Shown: in pieces, positions 15,459 to 23,347 of the stretch
Layout of the letters: every line of letters begins with the position of its first letter
Numbering within the stretch: position 1 is the first letter of the stretch
NCBI RefSeq assembly: GCF_027532945.1
Contig: NZ_JAPZTZ010000033.1
Coordinates: forward strand, 1-34,316
Reading direction: 5' to 3'
DNA length: 34,316 bases
DNA from: Phreatobacter sp.
GTDB lineage: Bacteria > Pseudomonadota > Alphaproteobacteria > Rhizobiales > Phreatobacteraceae
Position numbers and translations under genes: made by a program
The notes under the pieces: generated by a model
Databases searched by the model: none
Seen by the model: the letters and a program-made list of their open reading frames with translations, nothing else
Told to the model about the DNA's origin: nothing

Positions 15459-16316
15459 TCACGACACCGTGGCGCGGCCGTTGTTGAGCACAACCACGTC
15501 GCGCTCGACGACACGGGCGCGGAACGACACCTCCCGCCCGTCGCGCCAGATCTCGGTGCGGACCGTCTCGCCTGGCAGGACCGGAGCGGAGAAGCGCAGG
15601 TCGAGCCGCGTGAGGCGGGCGGGATCGTTGTCGCAACACGCCTTGAGAATGGCGCGGCCCGCCACCGCATAGGTGCAGAGCCCATGCAGGATCGGCCGCG
15701 GGAACCCCGCACCGATGGCGACATCCGGATCGGCGTGAAGCGGGTTCCAGTCGCCGGACAGGCGATAGATCAGCGCCGCCTGCGGCAGGGTCGGCAGGTC
15801 GACGGCCATGTCCGGCGCCCGCTCGGGGAGCGGATGGGGCTCAGGAGACGGACCGGATGGGCCGCCAAAGCCGCCCTCGCCGCGGATGAACGTCGTCGAG
15901 GTCAGCGTCGCCAGCAGGTCGCCCGAGGCCTTGTCGATCACGTCGCGCTCGGAGAGCAGCAGCGCGCCCTTGCCAGGGCCCTTGTCGATGATCTCGGTGA
16001 CGCGGGTGCGGCCGATCACGGTGCCGATCGCCGGCAGGGGCTTGTGGATGACGAGGCCTTGCTCGCCATGCAGCACCTTGCGCCAGTCGATTCCGGTCGC
16101 CGGGTCCTTCAGCCAGAAGCCGGGATAGCCGAGCACAACGGCCATGGTCGGCAGGGCCTTCAGGCCCTCCTCGTAGACGAAGGGGAGCTCCGAGCGATCG
16201 ACAGGGTCGGCGCCGCAGCCGACCCCGAGGGCATAGAGGATCGTGTCCTTCGCCGTGTAGCTGTGCTCGAGATCGGCGAAGGCCCAGGCTTTGAGTTTGG
16301 CGTAGTCGATGGGCAT
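15459..16316 (-). CDS. MaoC-family (R)-specific enoyl-CoA hydratase, double hot-dog
   Basis: A 285-aa protein (ATG at 16316, MPIDYAKLKAW) with two hot-dog folds like the hydratase-2 region of peroxisomal multifunctional enzyme 2. The hydratase-2 signature YRLSGDWNPLHADPDVA lies at about 184-200, with catalytic Asp189 and His194. It adds water to trans-2-enoyl-CoA giving the (R)-3-hydroxyacyl-CoA. The HSD17B4-like SDR at 17870 would oxidise that product, so the two together reproduce a split MFE-2. It sits downstream of the acyl-CoA dehydrogenase on the same strand, separated by a palindromic repeat. Confidence 0.9.
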   Translation of the reverse strand: MPIDYAKLKAWAFADLEHSYTAKDTILYALGVGCGADPVDRSELPFVYEEGLKALPTMAVVLGYPGFWLKDPATGIDWRKVLHGEQGLVIHKPLPAIGTVIGRTRVTEIIDKGPGKGALLLSERDVIDKASGDLLATLTSTTFIRGEGGFGGPSGPSPEPHPLPERAPDMAVDLPTLPQAALIYRLSGDWNPLHADPDVAIGAGFPRPILHGLCTYAVAGRAILKACCDNDPARLTRLDLRFSAPVLPGETVRTEIWRDGREVSFRARVVERDVVVLNNGRATVS

Positions 16317-16352
16317 GGGAGCGTCCGTTGGAACCAATGGCAGGGGTGCGAC

Positions 16353-16550
16353 CTGCAGCGGGCAAGTGCGTCCTTCGAGGCTCGCCTTTCAGGCTCGCAC
16401 CTCAGGATGAGGGAGGTTTGAGACCTGTAAGGGCGCTGGATCCCGTCGCGGGTGCCACGCACTACCCTCCTCATCCTGAGGTGCGAGCCCCGACGATGCC
16501 CAAGGCATCGTCGGGTGGCGAGCCTCGAAGGACGCACTTGCCTTCTGCAG
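16353..16550. repeat. 198-bp imperfect inverted repeat with an embedded 12-bp hairpin
   Basis: The outer ends CTGCAG (16353-16358 and 16545-16550) enclose inverted copies of GGCAAGTGCGTCCTTCGAGG...CTCGCC and GGCTCGCACCTCAGGATGAGG. In the right arm an extra perfect hairpin (16489-16500 / 16504-16515, loop CAA) replaces a 6-nt spacer of the left arm. It lies between the acyl-CoA dehydrogenase stop and the MaoC start. Elements with these sequence blocks are dispersed in many Rhizobiales genomes, so it is probably a mobile palindromic (REP/MITE-like) unit. Confidence 0.75.
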
Positions 16551-16560
16551 CCGTCGCCAC

Positions 16561-17700
16561 TCACAGCGAGCGGGCGACGATTTCCTTCATGATTTCGGTG
16601 GTGCCGGCATAGATCCGCTGGATGCGGCTGTCGGCATAGGCGCGGGCGATGGGGTATTCCCACATGTAGCCGTAGCCGCCGTGAAGCTGCAGGCAGGTGT
16701 CGACCACACGGCCCTGGAGCTCGGTCAGCCACCACTTGGCCATGGCGGCGGTGGCGACGTCGAACTCGCCCTTGAGGAACTTGGCGATGCAGTCGTCGAG
16801 GAAGACGCGCGCTACCGTCACCTCGGTCTTCACCTCGGCGAGCTTGAACCGCGTGTTCTGGAAATCGGCCAGCGACTTGCCGAAGGCCTTGCGGTCGCGG
16901 GTGTAGTCGACCGTCCATTTCAGCGCCGATTCCATCACCGCAACGGCGGAAATCGCCACGAGCAGGCGCTCGCGCGGCAGCTCGTTCATCATATAGGCGA
17001 AGCCGCGGCCTTCCTCGCCGATGATGTTGGTGGCGGGCACGCGGACATTGTCGAAGAAGAGCTCGGACGTGTCCTGGGCTTTCAGCCCGATCTTCTCGAG
17101 GTTGCGGCCGCGCTTGAAGCCCTCCCGGTCGGCCTCGACGAGGATGAGGCTCACCCCCTTGGCGCCGGCCTTCGGGTCTGTCTTGCAGGCGACGACGATG
17201 ATGTCGGCGAGCTGGCCGTTGGTGATGAAGGTCTTCTGGCCGTTGATGACCCAGTGATTGCCGTCGCGGATCGCCGTGGTGCGGATGGCCTGGACGTCGG
17301 AGCCGGCCCCCGGCTCGGTCATGGCCAGCGCGCCGATGGCCTCGCCGCTGGCCATTTTCGGCAGCCAGTGACGCTTCAGATCCTCCGAGGCGTTGTTGAG
17401 GATATAGGGGGCGACGATGTCGGAGTGCAGGCGGAAGCCCGGGCCGGTGAAGACATGGCCCATCATCTCCTCGATGAAGATGGCGCTGGTCAGGAAGTCG
17501 GCGCCGCCGCCGCCATATTCGACGGGGATGTTGGTGAGGAGCATCCCGGCCTCGCCGGCCTTCAGCCAGGCCTCGCGGTCGACCTTGCCTTCCTTCTCCC
17601 AGCGGGCATGGTGCGGGGCGATCTCTTCGGCGACGAAACGCCGGCAGGCGTCACGGAAGAGGTGGTGCTCCTCGCTGTAATAGGAGGCGGTGGCGGTCAT
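16561..17700 (-). CDS. Acyl-CoA dehydrogenase family protein
   Basis: This FAD enzyme (379 aa from the ATG at 17700) introduces the 2,3-double bond in acyl-CoA. Motifs include ALAMTEPGAGSDVQ (flavin/substrate binding), VINGQKTFITNG, RKAFGK, LQLHGGYGYMWEYP and the C-terminal YAGTTEIMKEI. The Glu of YEGT-type enzymes is Ala here; the base is more likely Glu244 in PRERLL, the position used by isovaleryl- and long-chain acyl-CoA dehydrogenases. A GGAGA lies 9 nt before the chosen start. It is divergent from the SDR gene at 17870 across 169 bp containing palindromic site B. Confidence 0.92.
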   Translation of the reverse strand: MTATASYYSEEHHLFRDACRRFVAEEIAPHHARWEKEGKVDREAWLKAGEAGMLLTNIPVEYGGGGADFLTSAIFIEEMMGHVFTGPGFRLHSDIVAPYILNNASEDLKRHWLPKMASGEAIGALAMTEPGAGSDVQAIRTTAIRDGNHWVINGQKTFITNGQLADIIVVACKTDPKAGAKGVSLILVEADREGFKRGRNLEKIGLKAQDTSELFFDNVRVPATNIIGEEGRGFAYMMNELPRERLLVAISAVAVMESALKWTVDYTRDRKAFGKSLADFQNTRFKLAEVKTEVTVARVFLDDCIAKFLKGEFDVATAAMAKWWLTELQGRVVDTCLQLHGGYGYMWEYPIARAYADSRIQRIYAGTTEIMKEIVARSL

Positions 17701-17763
17701 CGGCGGCGTCTCCATGTCTGGCGCGGCTCTGATGGCCACAGCTCCCCTCCACCATAAGACAGG

Positions 17764-17782
17764 CGTTTCGAAGACTGAAACG
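17764..17782. promoter_or_regulatory. Palindromic site B, candidate operator between divergent acyl-CoA dehydrogenase and SDR genes
   Basis: CGTTTC-GAAGACT-GAAACG is a 6-bp-arm dyad in the 169-bp divergent intergenic region. Positions 17766-17782 equal site A (10552-10568) at 14 of 17 bases, including the asymmetric ACTGAAACG half. A location between divergent genes of one pathway suits a repressor site. No regulator-specific evidence is available. Confidence 0.5.
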
Positions 17783-17869
17783 GGATTTCGTCGGATGGCC
17801 GGACGGACTATGGTTCAGCCGGCGTCGCGGAAGGCTGCGCCGCAGGCACATCGGTCGAGGACGGCATTC

Positions 17870-18790
17870 ATGGCAGGGTCGGGCGCACTCCAGGACAAGG
17901 TGGTCATCGTCACCGGCGCGGGCCGCGGCATCGGCCGGGAAATCGCACTGACGGCGGCGGCCGAGGGCGCCAAGGTGGTGGTCAACGATCTCGGCGGCGC
18001 CGCCGACGGCTCGGGCGCCAGCGCCGCGCCGGCCGAGGAGGTCGCCGAGGAAATCCGCAGCAAAGGCGGCAAGGCCGTCGCCAATTTCGACAGTGTCGCC
18101 GAGCCGGCCTCGGCCAATGCCATCGTCAAGGCCGCGGTGGACGCCTTCGGCGGTCTCGACGCCGTGGTCAACAATGCCGGCATCCTGCGCGATGCCATCT
18201 TCCACAAGATGTCGGTCGCCGACTTCGAGCTGGTCATCAAGGTGCACCTGATGGGCACCTTCTACGTCTCCCACGCCGCCGCGCGCATTTTCCGCGAGCA
18301 GCAGTCTGGCGCCTTCGTCCATTTCACCTCGACCTCCGGCCTCATCGGCAATTACGGCCAGGCGAATTATGCCGCCGCCAAGCTCGGCATTGTCGGCCTG
18401 TCGAAATCCATCGCGCTGGACATGGCGCGGTTCAACGTGCGCTCCAACTGCGTCTCGCCCTTCGCCTGGAGCCGTCTCATCGGCACGATCCCGACGGAGA
18501 CGGAAGCCGAGAAGGCGCGCGTTGCCCGCATGCAGGCCATGGGGCCCGAGAAGATCGCGCCGCTCTCGGCCTTCCTCGCCTCGGACCGGGCGAAGGACGT
18601 TACCGGCCAGATCTTCGCGGTGCGGATGAACGAGATCTTCCTGATGGGCCAGTCGCGGCCGATCCGCTCCATCCACCGCGACGGCGGGTGGACCTGCGAC
18701 AGCCTCGCCAGCCACGGCATGCCGGCGCTGAAGTCCTCCTTCTATCCGCTCGACCGCTCCGCCGACATCTTCTCGTGGGATCCGGTGTGA
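17870..18790 (+). CDS. SDR-family 3-hydroxyacyl-CoA dehydrogenase, HSD17B4 (MFE-2)-like
   Basis: A 306-aa SDR with the cofactor motif TGAGRGIG (15-22), Asp-Leu-Gly-Gly after the second strand (NDLGG, which favours NAD), NNAGILRDAIF, a catalytic Ser in FTSTSG, and Y167-AAA-K171. The NNAGILRD and NDLGG segments are typical of the dehydrogenase unit of peroxisomal MFE-2. Expected reaction: (R)-3-hydroxyacyl-CoA to 3-oxoacyl-CoA, after the MaoC hydratase. The frame is open to 17690, but the homologous start is the ATG at 17870. The HMGS-like and thiolase genes follow on the same strand. Confidence 0.88.
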   Translation: MAGSGALQDKVVIVTGAGRGIGREIALTAAAEGAKVVVNDLGGAADGSGASAAPAEEVAEEIRSKGGKAVANFDSVAEPASANAIVKAAVDAFGGLDAVVNNAGILRDAIFHKMSVADFELVIKVHLMGTFYVSHAAARIFREQQSGAFVHFTSTSGLIGNYGQANYAAAKLGIVGLSKSIALDMARFNVRSNCVSPFAWSRLIGTIPTETEAEKARVARMQAMGPEKIAPLSAFLASDRAKDVTGQIFAVRMNEIFLMGQSRPIRSIHRDGGWTCDSLASHGMPALKSSFYPLDRSADIFSWDPV

Positions 18791-18816
18791 TCGAGATTTG
18801 CCTCGCCAGGTCAGCC

Positions 18817-18904
18817 GTCATGGCCGGGCTTGTCCCGGCCATCCACGACTTGAACACCGGGCGGACAGGAATTCGTGGATGCCCGGCACAAGGCCGGGCA
18901 TGAC
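18817..18904. repeat. Palindromic dispersed repeat with two compensating hairpins
   Basis: Two 32-nt arms (18817-18848 and 18873-18904) are inverted copies matching at 28 of 32 positions. Each arm is itself a hairpin: GGCCGGG-CTTGT-CCCGGCC on the left and GCCCGGC-ACAAG-GCCGGGC on the right. All four differences fall in pairs that keep the stem of each hairpin perfect. Related CATGGCCGGGCTTGTCCCGGCC elements are common between genes in Rhizobiales. It lies between the SDR stop and the HMGS-like start, inside an apparent operon. Confidence 0.75.
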
Positions 18905-18919
18905 GCAGAGGTTTCCAGC

Positions 18920-20380
18920 ATGACTTTCGGGATCCTGAGTTTCGGCGCCTACATCCCGCGCCTGCGCCTGCAGCGAAAGGCTATCGCCGAGGCGCATGGC
19001 TGGTTCAATTCCGCCCTGAAGGGCCAGGGCAAGGGCGAGCGCGCCATCGCCAACTGGGACGAGGACCCAGTGACCATGGCGGTGGAGGCGGGACGCGACT
19101 GCCTCGCCGGCACGGGGTCCCCCAGCCTCGAATCCCTGACCTTCGCCTCGACCACCTTCCCCTTCCTCGACCGGCTGAACGCCGGCGTCGTGGCGGAAGC
19201 TCTCGCACTCGGCCAGGACCTCGCCACGGCCGATGCCGGCCAGACCCAGCGCGCCGCCACCTCCGCCCTCATCGCGGCGCTACGCGGCGGGCCCTTGAGC
19301 CTTGTCATCGCCGCCGAAAAGCGGCCGGTGAAGGCGGCGAGCCCCCTCGAGATGACGGCGGGCGACGGCGCAGCGGCCATCCTCGTCGGTGAGGGCAAGC
19401 CGGTCGCCAGGCTCCTCGCCTCGGCCACCCGCAGCGCCGATTTCGTCGACCACTACCGCACGCCTGAATCCGAGTACGACTACCAGTGGGAGGAGCGCTG
19501 GATCCGCGACGCCGGCTACATGCCGCTGGTGCCGCCGGTCATCAAGGCCTGCCTCGCCAAGGCCGGCCTTGGGCCGGAGGCGGTGACGCGGTTCTGCATG
19601 CCGGCGGTCCTCGCCAAGGTCGCCAATTCCGTCGCCAAGGCCGCGGGCATCGCCGACGCGGCGGTCGCCGACAATCTCCACGCCGTCTGCGGCGAGACCG
19701 GCGCGGCCCACCCCCTCGTCATGCTGGTCGCGGCGCTGGAAGAGGCCAAGCCCGGCGACCGCATCATGGTGGTCGGCTTTGGCCAGGGCGCCGACGTGCT
19801 GTTGTTCGAGGTGACCGAGGCGATCACCACGCTCGGCCCGCGTCTCGGCGTGAAGGGCCATCTCGCCCGCCGCCGCGAGGAGACGAACTACGCCAAATTC
19901 CTCGCCTTCAACGACACGGTGGAGCTGGAGCGCGGCATGCGCGCCGAGGCCGACAAGCAGACGGCGCTGTCCGCCCTCTGGCGCAACCGCCACACGGTGA
20001 CCGCCTTCGTCGGTGGCAAGTGCTCGACATGCGGCACGCTGCAGTTCCCCAAGACGCGGGTCTGCGTGAATCCCAACTGCACCGCCATCGACACGCAGGA
20101 GCCGGAGCCCTTCGCGGCCAAGATCGGCAAGATCAATTCCTACACCGCCGACCGCCTGACCTATTCACCGGATCCGCCGGCCTGCTACGGCATGATCCAG
20201 TTCGACGAGGGCGGCCGCTGGATGATGGATTTCACCGATGTCGACGAGAAGGATCTCGCCGTCGGCCATCCCATGCGCATGATGTTCCGCGTCAAGGACA
20301 TCGACAGCCAGCGCGGTTTCCGCCGCTATTTCTGGAAGGCGGCGCCCGCCGCCCAAACCGACGTTTCTGGGAGGGCCTGA
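18920..20380 (+). CDS. HMG-CoA synthase-like protein fused to a DUF35 zinc-ribbon/OB-fold domain
   Basis: A 486-aa fusion. Residues 1-330 have the thiolase fold of HMG-CoA synthases (GAYIPRLRL start; SPLEMTAGDGAAAILVGEG; DNLHAVCGETGAAHPLVML; VGFGQGADVLLFEV). Residues 355-475 are a DUF35 unit: zinc ribbon C368-x2-C371 and C382-x4-C387, then an OB fold. Where HMG-CoA synthase has its NAC(Y) nucleophile, this protein reads DAGQTQRAAT (105-114), with no Cys. It therefore probably does not perform the classical acetyl-S-Cys reaction. Neighbouring thiolase starts 2 bp after its stop, so a complex is likely. The ATG at 18920 was chosen over an upstream frame that runs through the repeat. Confidence 0.82.
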   Translation: MTFGILSFGAYIPRLRLQRKAIAEAHGWFNSALKGQGKGERAIANWDEDPVTMAVEAGRDCLAGTGSPSLESLTFASTTFPFLDRLNAGVVAEALALGQDLATADAGQTQRAATSALIAALRGGPLSLVIAAEKRPVKAASPLEMTAGDGAAAILVGEGKPVARLLASATRSADFVDHYRTPESEYDYQWEERWIRDAGYMPLVPPVIKACLAKAGLGPEAVTRFCMPAVLAKVANSVAKAAGIADAAVADNLHAVCGETGAAHPLVMLVAALEEAKPGDRIMVVGFGQGADVLLFEVTEAITTLGPRLGVKGHLARRREETNYAKFLAFNDTVELERGMRAEADKQTALSALWRNRHTVTAFVGGKCSTCGTLQFPKTRVCVNPNCTAIDTQEPEPFAAKIGKINSYTADRLTYSPDPPACYGMIQFDEGGRWMMDFTDVDEKDLAVGHPMRMMFRVKDIDSQRGFRRYFWKAAPAAQTDVSGRA

Positions 20381-20382
20381 CC

Positions 20383-21588
20383 ATGCCCAAAGGCATTCGC
20401 GACAAGGTCGCCATTCTCGGCATGGGCTGCTCGAAATTCGGCGAGCGCTGGGACATGAACGCCGAAGACCTGATGGTCGAGGCCTACACGGAAGCGCTCG
20501 GCGATGCCGGCATCGAGACCAAGCAGATCGATGCGGCCTGGCTCGGCACGGCCATCGAGGAGCAGCATGTCGGCAAGTCCGCCGTACCACTCGCGGTGGC
20601 GCTGCGCCTGCCCTACATCCCGGTGACCCGCGTCGAGAACTTCTGCGCCACCGGCACCGAGGCCTTCCGCGGCGCGGTCTATGCGGTGGCCTCCGGTGCC
20701 GCCGACATCGCGCTGGCCCTCGGCGTCGAGAAGCTCAAGGACACCGGTTATGGCGGCCTGCCGCAGCGTGGTCGCGGCACGCTGCCGAACATGACCTGGC
20801 CGAACGCCTCGGCGCCCGGCTATTTCGCCCAGCTCGCCGCCGCCTACCGCGCCAAATATGGCTCGGCGCCGGAGGACCTGAAGCGGGCCATGGCCCATGT
20901 CTCGGTGAAGAGCCACGACAATGGCGGCCGGAACCCCAAGGCGCACCTCAGAAACAAGATCACCATCGACACGGTGCTGAACTCGCCGATGATCGCCGAG
21001 CCGCTCGGGCTCTACGATTGCTGCGGCGTCTCGGACGGGGCGGCCTGTGCCATCGTCACGACGCCGGAGATCGCCCGCAGCCTCGGCAAGCGCGACCTCG
21101 TCTCGGTGAAGGCGCTACAGGTGGCGGTGTCGAACGGCACCGAGGCGCAGCACAATTCCTGGGACGGCAGCTATTTCGCCACGACCCGCATCGCCGCGAC
21201 CCGCGCCTATCAGGAGGCCGGCGTCGAGCGCCCGCGCGACGAGATCAGCCTCATCGAGGTGCACGACTGCTTCTCGGTGACCGAGCTCGTCACCATGGAG
21301 GACCTGCACATCTCCGCGGAAGGGCGGGCGATCCACGACATCCTCGACGGCTTCTACGACGCCGACGGCACAATCCCCTGCCAGATCGACGGTGGCCTCA
21401 AGTGCTTCGGCCATCCGATCGGCGCCTCGGGCCTCCGGATGATCTACGAGATGTACCTGCAGATGCAGGGCCGGGCCGGCGAGCGCCAGCGCAAGGACCT
21501 GCCGCGCATGGGCCTGACCCACAATCTCGGCGGCTTCCCGCACCAGAACGTCTGCTCGATCTCGATCGTCGGGCAGTACGAGGGCTGA
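20383..21588 (+). CDS. Thiolase (acetyl-CoA acetyltransferase, SCP2-type)
   Basis: A 401-aa thiolase of the SCP2/lipid-transfer branch. The nucleophilic Cys88 is present in VENFCATGTEAF. The other active-site elements are HDCFS (294-298), GGLKCFGHPIGASG with His344, and a C-terminal GGFPHQNVCSISIV. Because the Cys is retained, this is a true thiolytic enzyme rather than an Ltp2-like aldolase, which lacks it. It would cleave 3-oxoacyl-CoA with CoA. A GGGAGG ribosome-binding site lies in the end of the upstream gene, and only 2 bp separate it from the HMGS/DUF35 stop. Confidence 0.9.
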   Translation: MPKGIRDKVAILGMGCSKFGERWDMNAEDLMVEAYTEALGDAGIETKQIDAAWLGTAIEEQHVGKSAVPLAVALRLPYIPVTRVENFCATGTEAFRGAVYAVASGAADIALALGVEKLKDTGYGGLPQRGRGTLPNMTWPNASAPGYFAQLAAAYRAKYGSAPEDLKRAMAHVSVKSHDNGGRNPKAHLRNKITIDTVLNSPMIAEPLGLYDCCGVSDGAACAIVTTPEIARSLGKRDLVSVKALQVAVSNGTEAQHNSWDGSYFATTRIAATRAYQEAGVERPRDEISLIEVHDCFSVTELVTMEDLHISAEGRAIHDILDGFYDADGTIPCQIDGGLKCFGHPIGASGLRMIYEMYLQMQGRAGERQRKDLPRMGLTHNLGGFPHQNVCSISIVGQYEG

Positions 21589-21625
21589 GGCGAGGACGCC
21601 TCAGGTCCAAGAGACGCTCGACCTC

Positions 21626-21652
21626 TCACCTCTCCCCGCTGGGGAGAGGTGA
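21626..21652. terminator. Perfect hairpin between convergent thiolase and hutU, likely bidirectional terminator
   Basis: TCACCTCTCCCC-GCT-GGGGAGAGGTGA is a perfect 12-bp palindrome with a 3-nt loop, placed between two convergent stop codons (21588 and 21672). No long T tract follows. The CCTCTCCCC/GGGGAGAGG core is a common intergenic repeat in Rhizobiales, so it may combine repeat and terminator roles. Confidence 0.6.
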
Positions 21653-21671
21653 AGGGGGCGGCACCGCTCTC

Positions 21672-23345
21672 TCACACCCCGATGCCGAGCGCCGGCAGCT
21701 TCAGTCCCTTCTCGCGGGCGCAATCGATGGCGATGTCGTAGCCGGCATCGGCATGGCGCATGACGCCGGTGCCGGGATCGTTCCACAGCACCCGACCAAG
21801 CCGCGCCGCGGCCTCGGGCGTGCCGTCGGCGAGGATGACGACGCCGGAATGCTGCGAATAGCCCATGCCGACGCCGCCGCCATGGTGCAGCGACACCCAG
21901 GTGGCGCCCGAGGCGGTGTTGAGCAGGGCGTTGAGCAGCGGCCAGTCGGAGACGGCATCCGAGCCGTCCTTCATCGCTTCGGTCTCGCGGTTGGGGGAGG
22001 CGACCGAGCCGGAGTCGAGGTGGTCGCGGCCGATGACGATCGGTCCGATCTCGCCCCTCGCCACCATCTCGTTGAAGGCGAGGCCGAGGCGATGGCGGTC
22101 GCCGAGCCCGACCCAGCAGATGCGGGCGGGAAGGCCCTGGAACTGGATGCGCTCCTTGGCCATGTCGAGCCAGGTGTGGAGGTGCGGATCGTTGGGGATC
22201 AGCTCCTTCACCTTGGCATCCGTCTTCGCGATGTCTTCCGGGTTGCCGGTGAGCGAGGCCCAGCGGAACGGCCCGATGCCGCGGCAGAAGAGTGGGCGGA
22301 TATAGGCCGGCACGAAGCCGGGGAAGTCGAAGGCGTCGGCGACGCCCATGTCCTTCGCCATCTGGCGGATGTTGTTGCCATAGTCGAGGGTCGGCACGCC
22401 CATCCGGTGGAAGTCGAGCATGGCGCGGACATGGACCGCCATGGATTCCTTCGCTGCCGCCTCGACCGCTTTCGGATTGCGCTCGCGCGCCTCCTCCCAC
22501 TGGGCGAGGCTCCAGCCCGCCGGCAGGTAGCCGTTGAGCGGGTCATGGGCCGAGGTCTGGTCGGTGACGACGTCCGGCCGGATGCCGCGGCGGACCATGT
22601 CGGGGAAGACCTCCGCGGCATTGCCGAGGAGGCCGACCGAGATCGGCTTGCCGGCCTTGTGCGAGCGGTCGACGATCTCCAGCGCCTCGTCGATGCTGCG
22701 CGCCTCGGCGTCGAGGTAGCGGGTGCGCAGGCGCATCTCGATGCGGCTCGGCTGGCATTCCACCGCGATCATGGAGGCCCCGGCCATGGTGGCGGCGAGC
22801 GGCTGGGCGCCGCCCATGCCGCCGAGGCCGCCGGTGAGGATCCACTTGCCCTTGAGCGAGCCGCCGAAATGCTGGCGCGCGACCTCCGCGAAGGTCTCGT
22901 AGGTGCCCTGAACGATGCCCTGGCTGCCGATATAGATCCAGGAACCGGCCGTCATCTGGCCGTACATCATCAGCCCGAGCTTATCGAGGTGATGGAAATG
23001 GTCCCAGGTCGCCCAGCCCGGCACGAGGTTGGAATTGGCGAGCAGGACCCGCGGCGCATCCGTGTGGGTGCGGAAGATGCCGACGGGCTTGCCGGACTGG
23101 ATGAGGAGGGTCTCGTCGGCCTCAAGCGAGCGGAGCGAGGCGACGATGCGGTCGAAACTCTCCCAGTCGCGCGCCGCGCGGCCGATACCGCCATAGACCA
23201 CGAGCTCGTTGGGACGCTCGGCGACCTCCGGGTCGAGGTTGTTCATCAGCATGCGCAAAGCCGCCTCGGCGCCCCAGGTCTTGGCGGTCATGGCCATGCC
23301 GTGGGGGGCGCGGATGATGCGGGAATTGTCGAGGCGGGTCGCCAT
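21672..23345 (-). CDS. hutU: Urocanate hydratase
   Basis: The second step of histidine degradation: urocanate plus water to 4-imidazolone-5-propionate, cytosolic, using tightly bound NAD as an electrophile. The 557-aa protein is full length. It has the glycine-rich NAD-binding segment [12 protein letters not shown] (171-182), [11 protein letters not shown], and the active-site Cys410 in [12 protein letters not shown], at the same number as in the Pseudomonas enzyme. It is last in the hutI-hutH-hutG-hutU operon; 2 bp separate it from the hutG stop. Confidence 0.98.
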   Translation of the reverse strand: MATRLDNSRIIRAPHGMAMTAKTWGAEAALRMLMNNLDPEVAERPNELVVYGGIGRAARDWESFDRIVASLRSLEADETLLIQSGKPVGIFRTHTDAPRVLLANSNLVPGWATWDHFHHLDKLGLMMYGQMTAGSWIYIGSQGIVQGTYETFAEVARQHFGGSLKGKWILTGGLGGMGGAQPLAATMAGASMIAVECQPSRIEMRLRTRYLDAEARSIDEALEIVDRSHKAGKPISVGLLGNAAEVFPDMVRRGIRPDVVTDQTSAHDPLNGYLPAGWSLAQWEEARERNPKAVEAAAKESMAVHVRAMLDFHRMGVPTLDYGNNIRQMAKDMGVADAFDFPGFVPAYIRPLFCRGIGPFRWASLTGNPEDIAKTDAKVKELIPNDPHLHTWLDMAKERIQFQGLPARICWVGLGDRHRLGLAFNEMVARGEIGPIVIGRDHLDSGSVASPNRETEAMKDGSDAVSDWPLLNALLNTASGATWVSLHHGGGVGMGYSQHSGVVILADGTPEAAARLGRVLWNDPGTGVMRHADAGYDIAIDCAREKGLKLPALGIGV

Positions 23346-23347
23346 GG

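Noticed and set aside
20383-21588. Thiolase as an Ltp2-like steroid side-chain aldolase working with DUF35
   Set aside because: Ltp2-type aldolases lack the thiolase Cys; Cys88 and the GHP His are both present here, so ordinary thiolysis is favoured.
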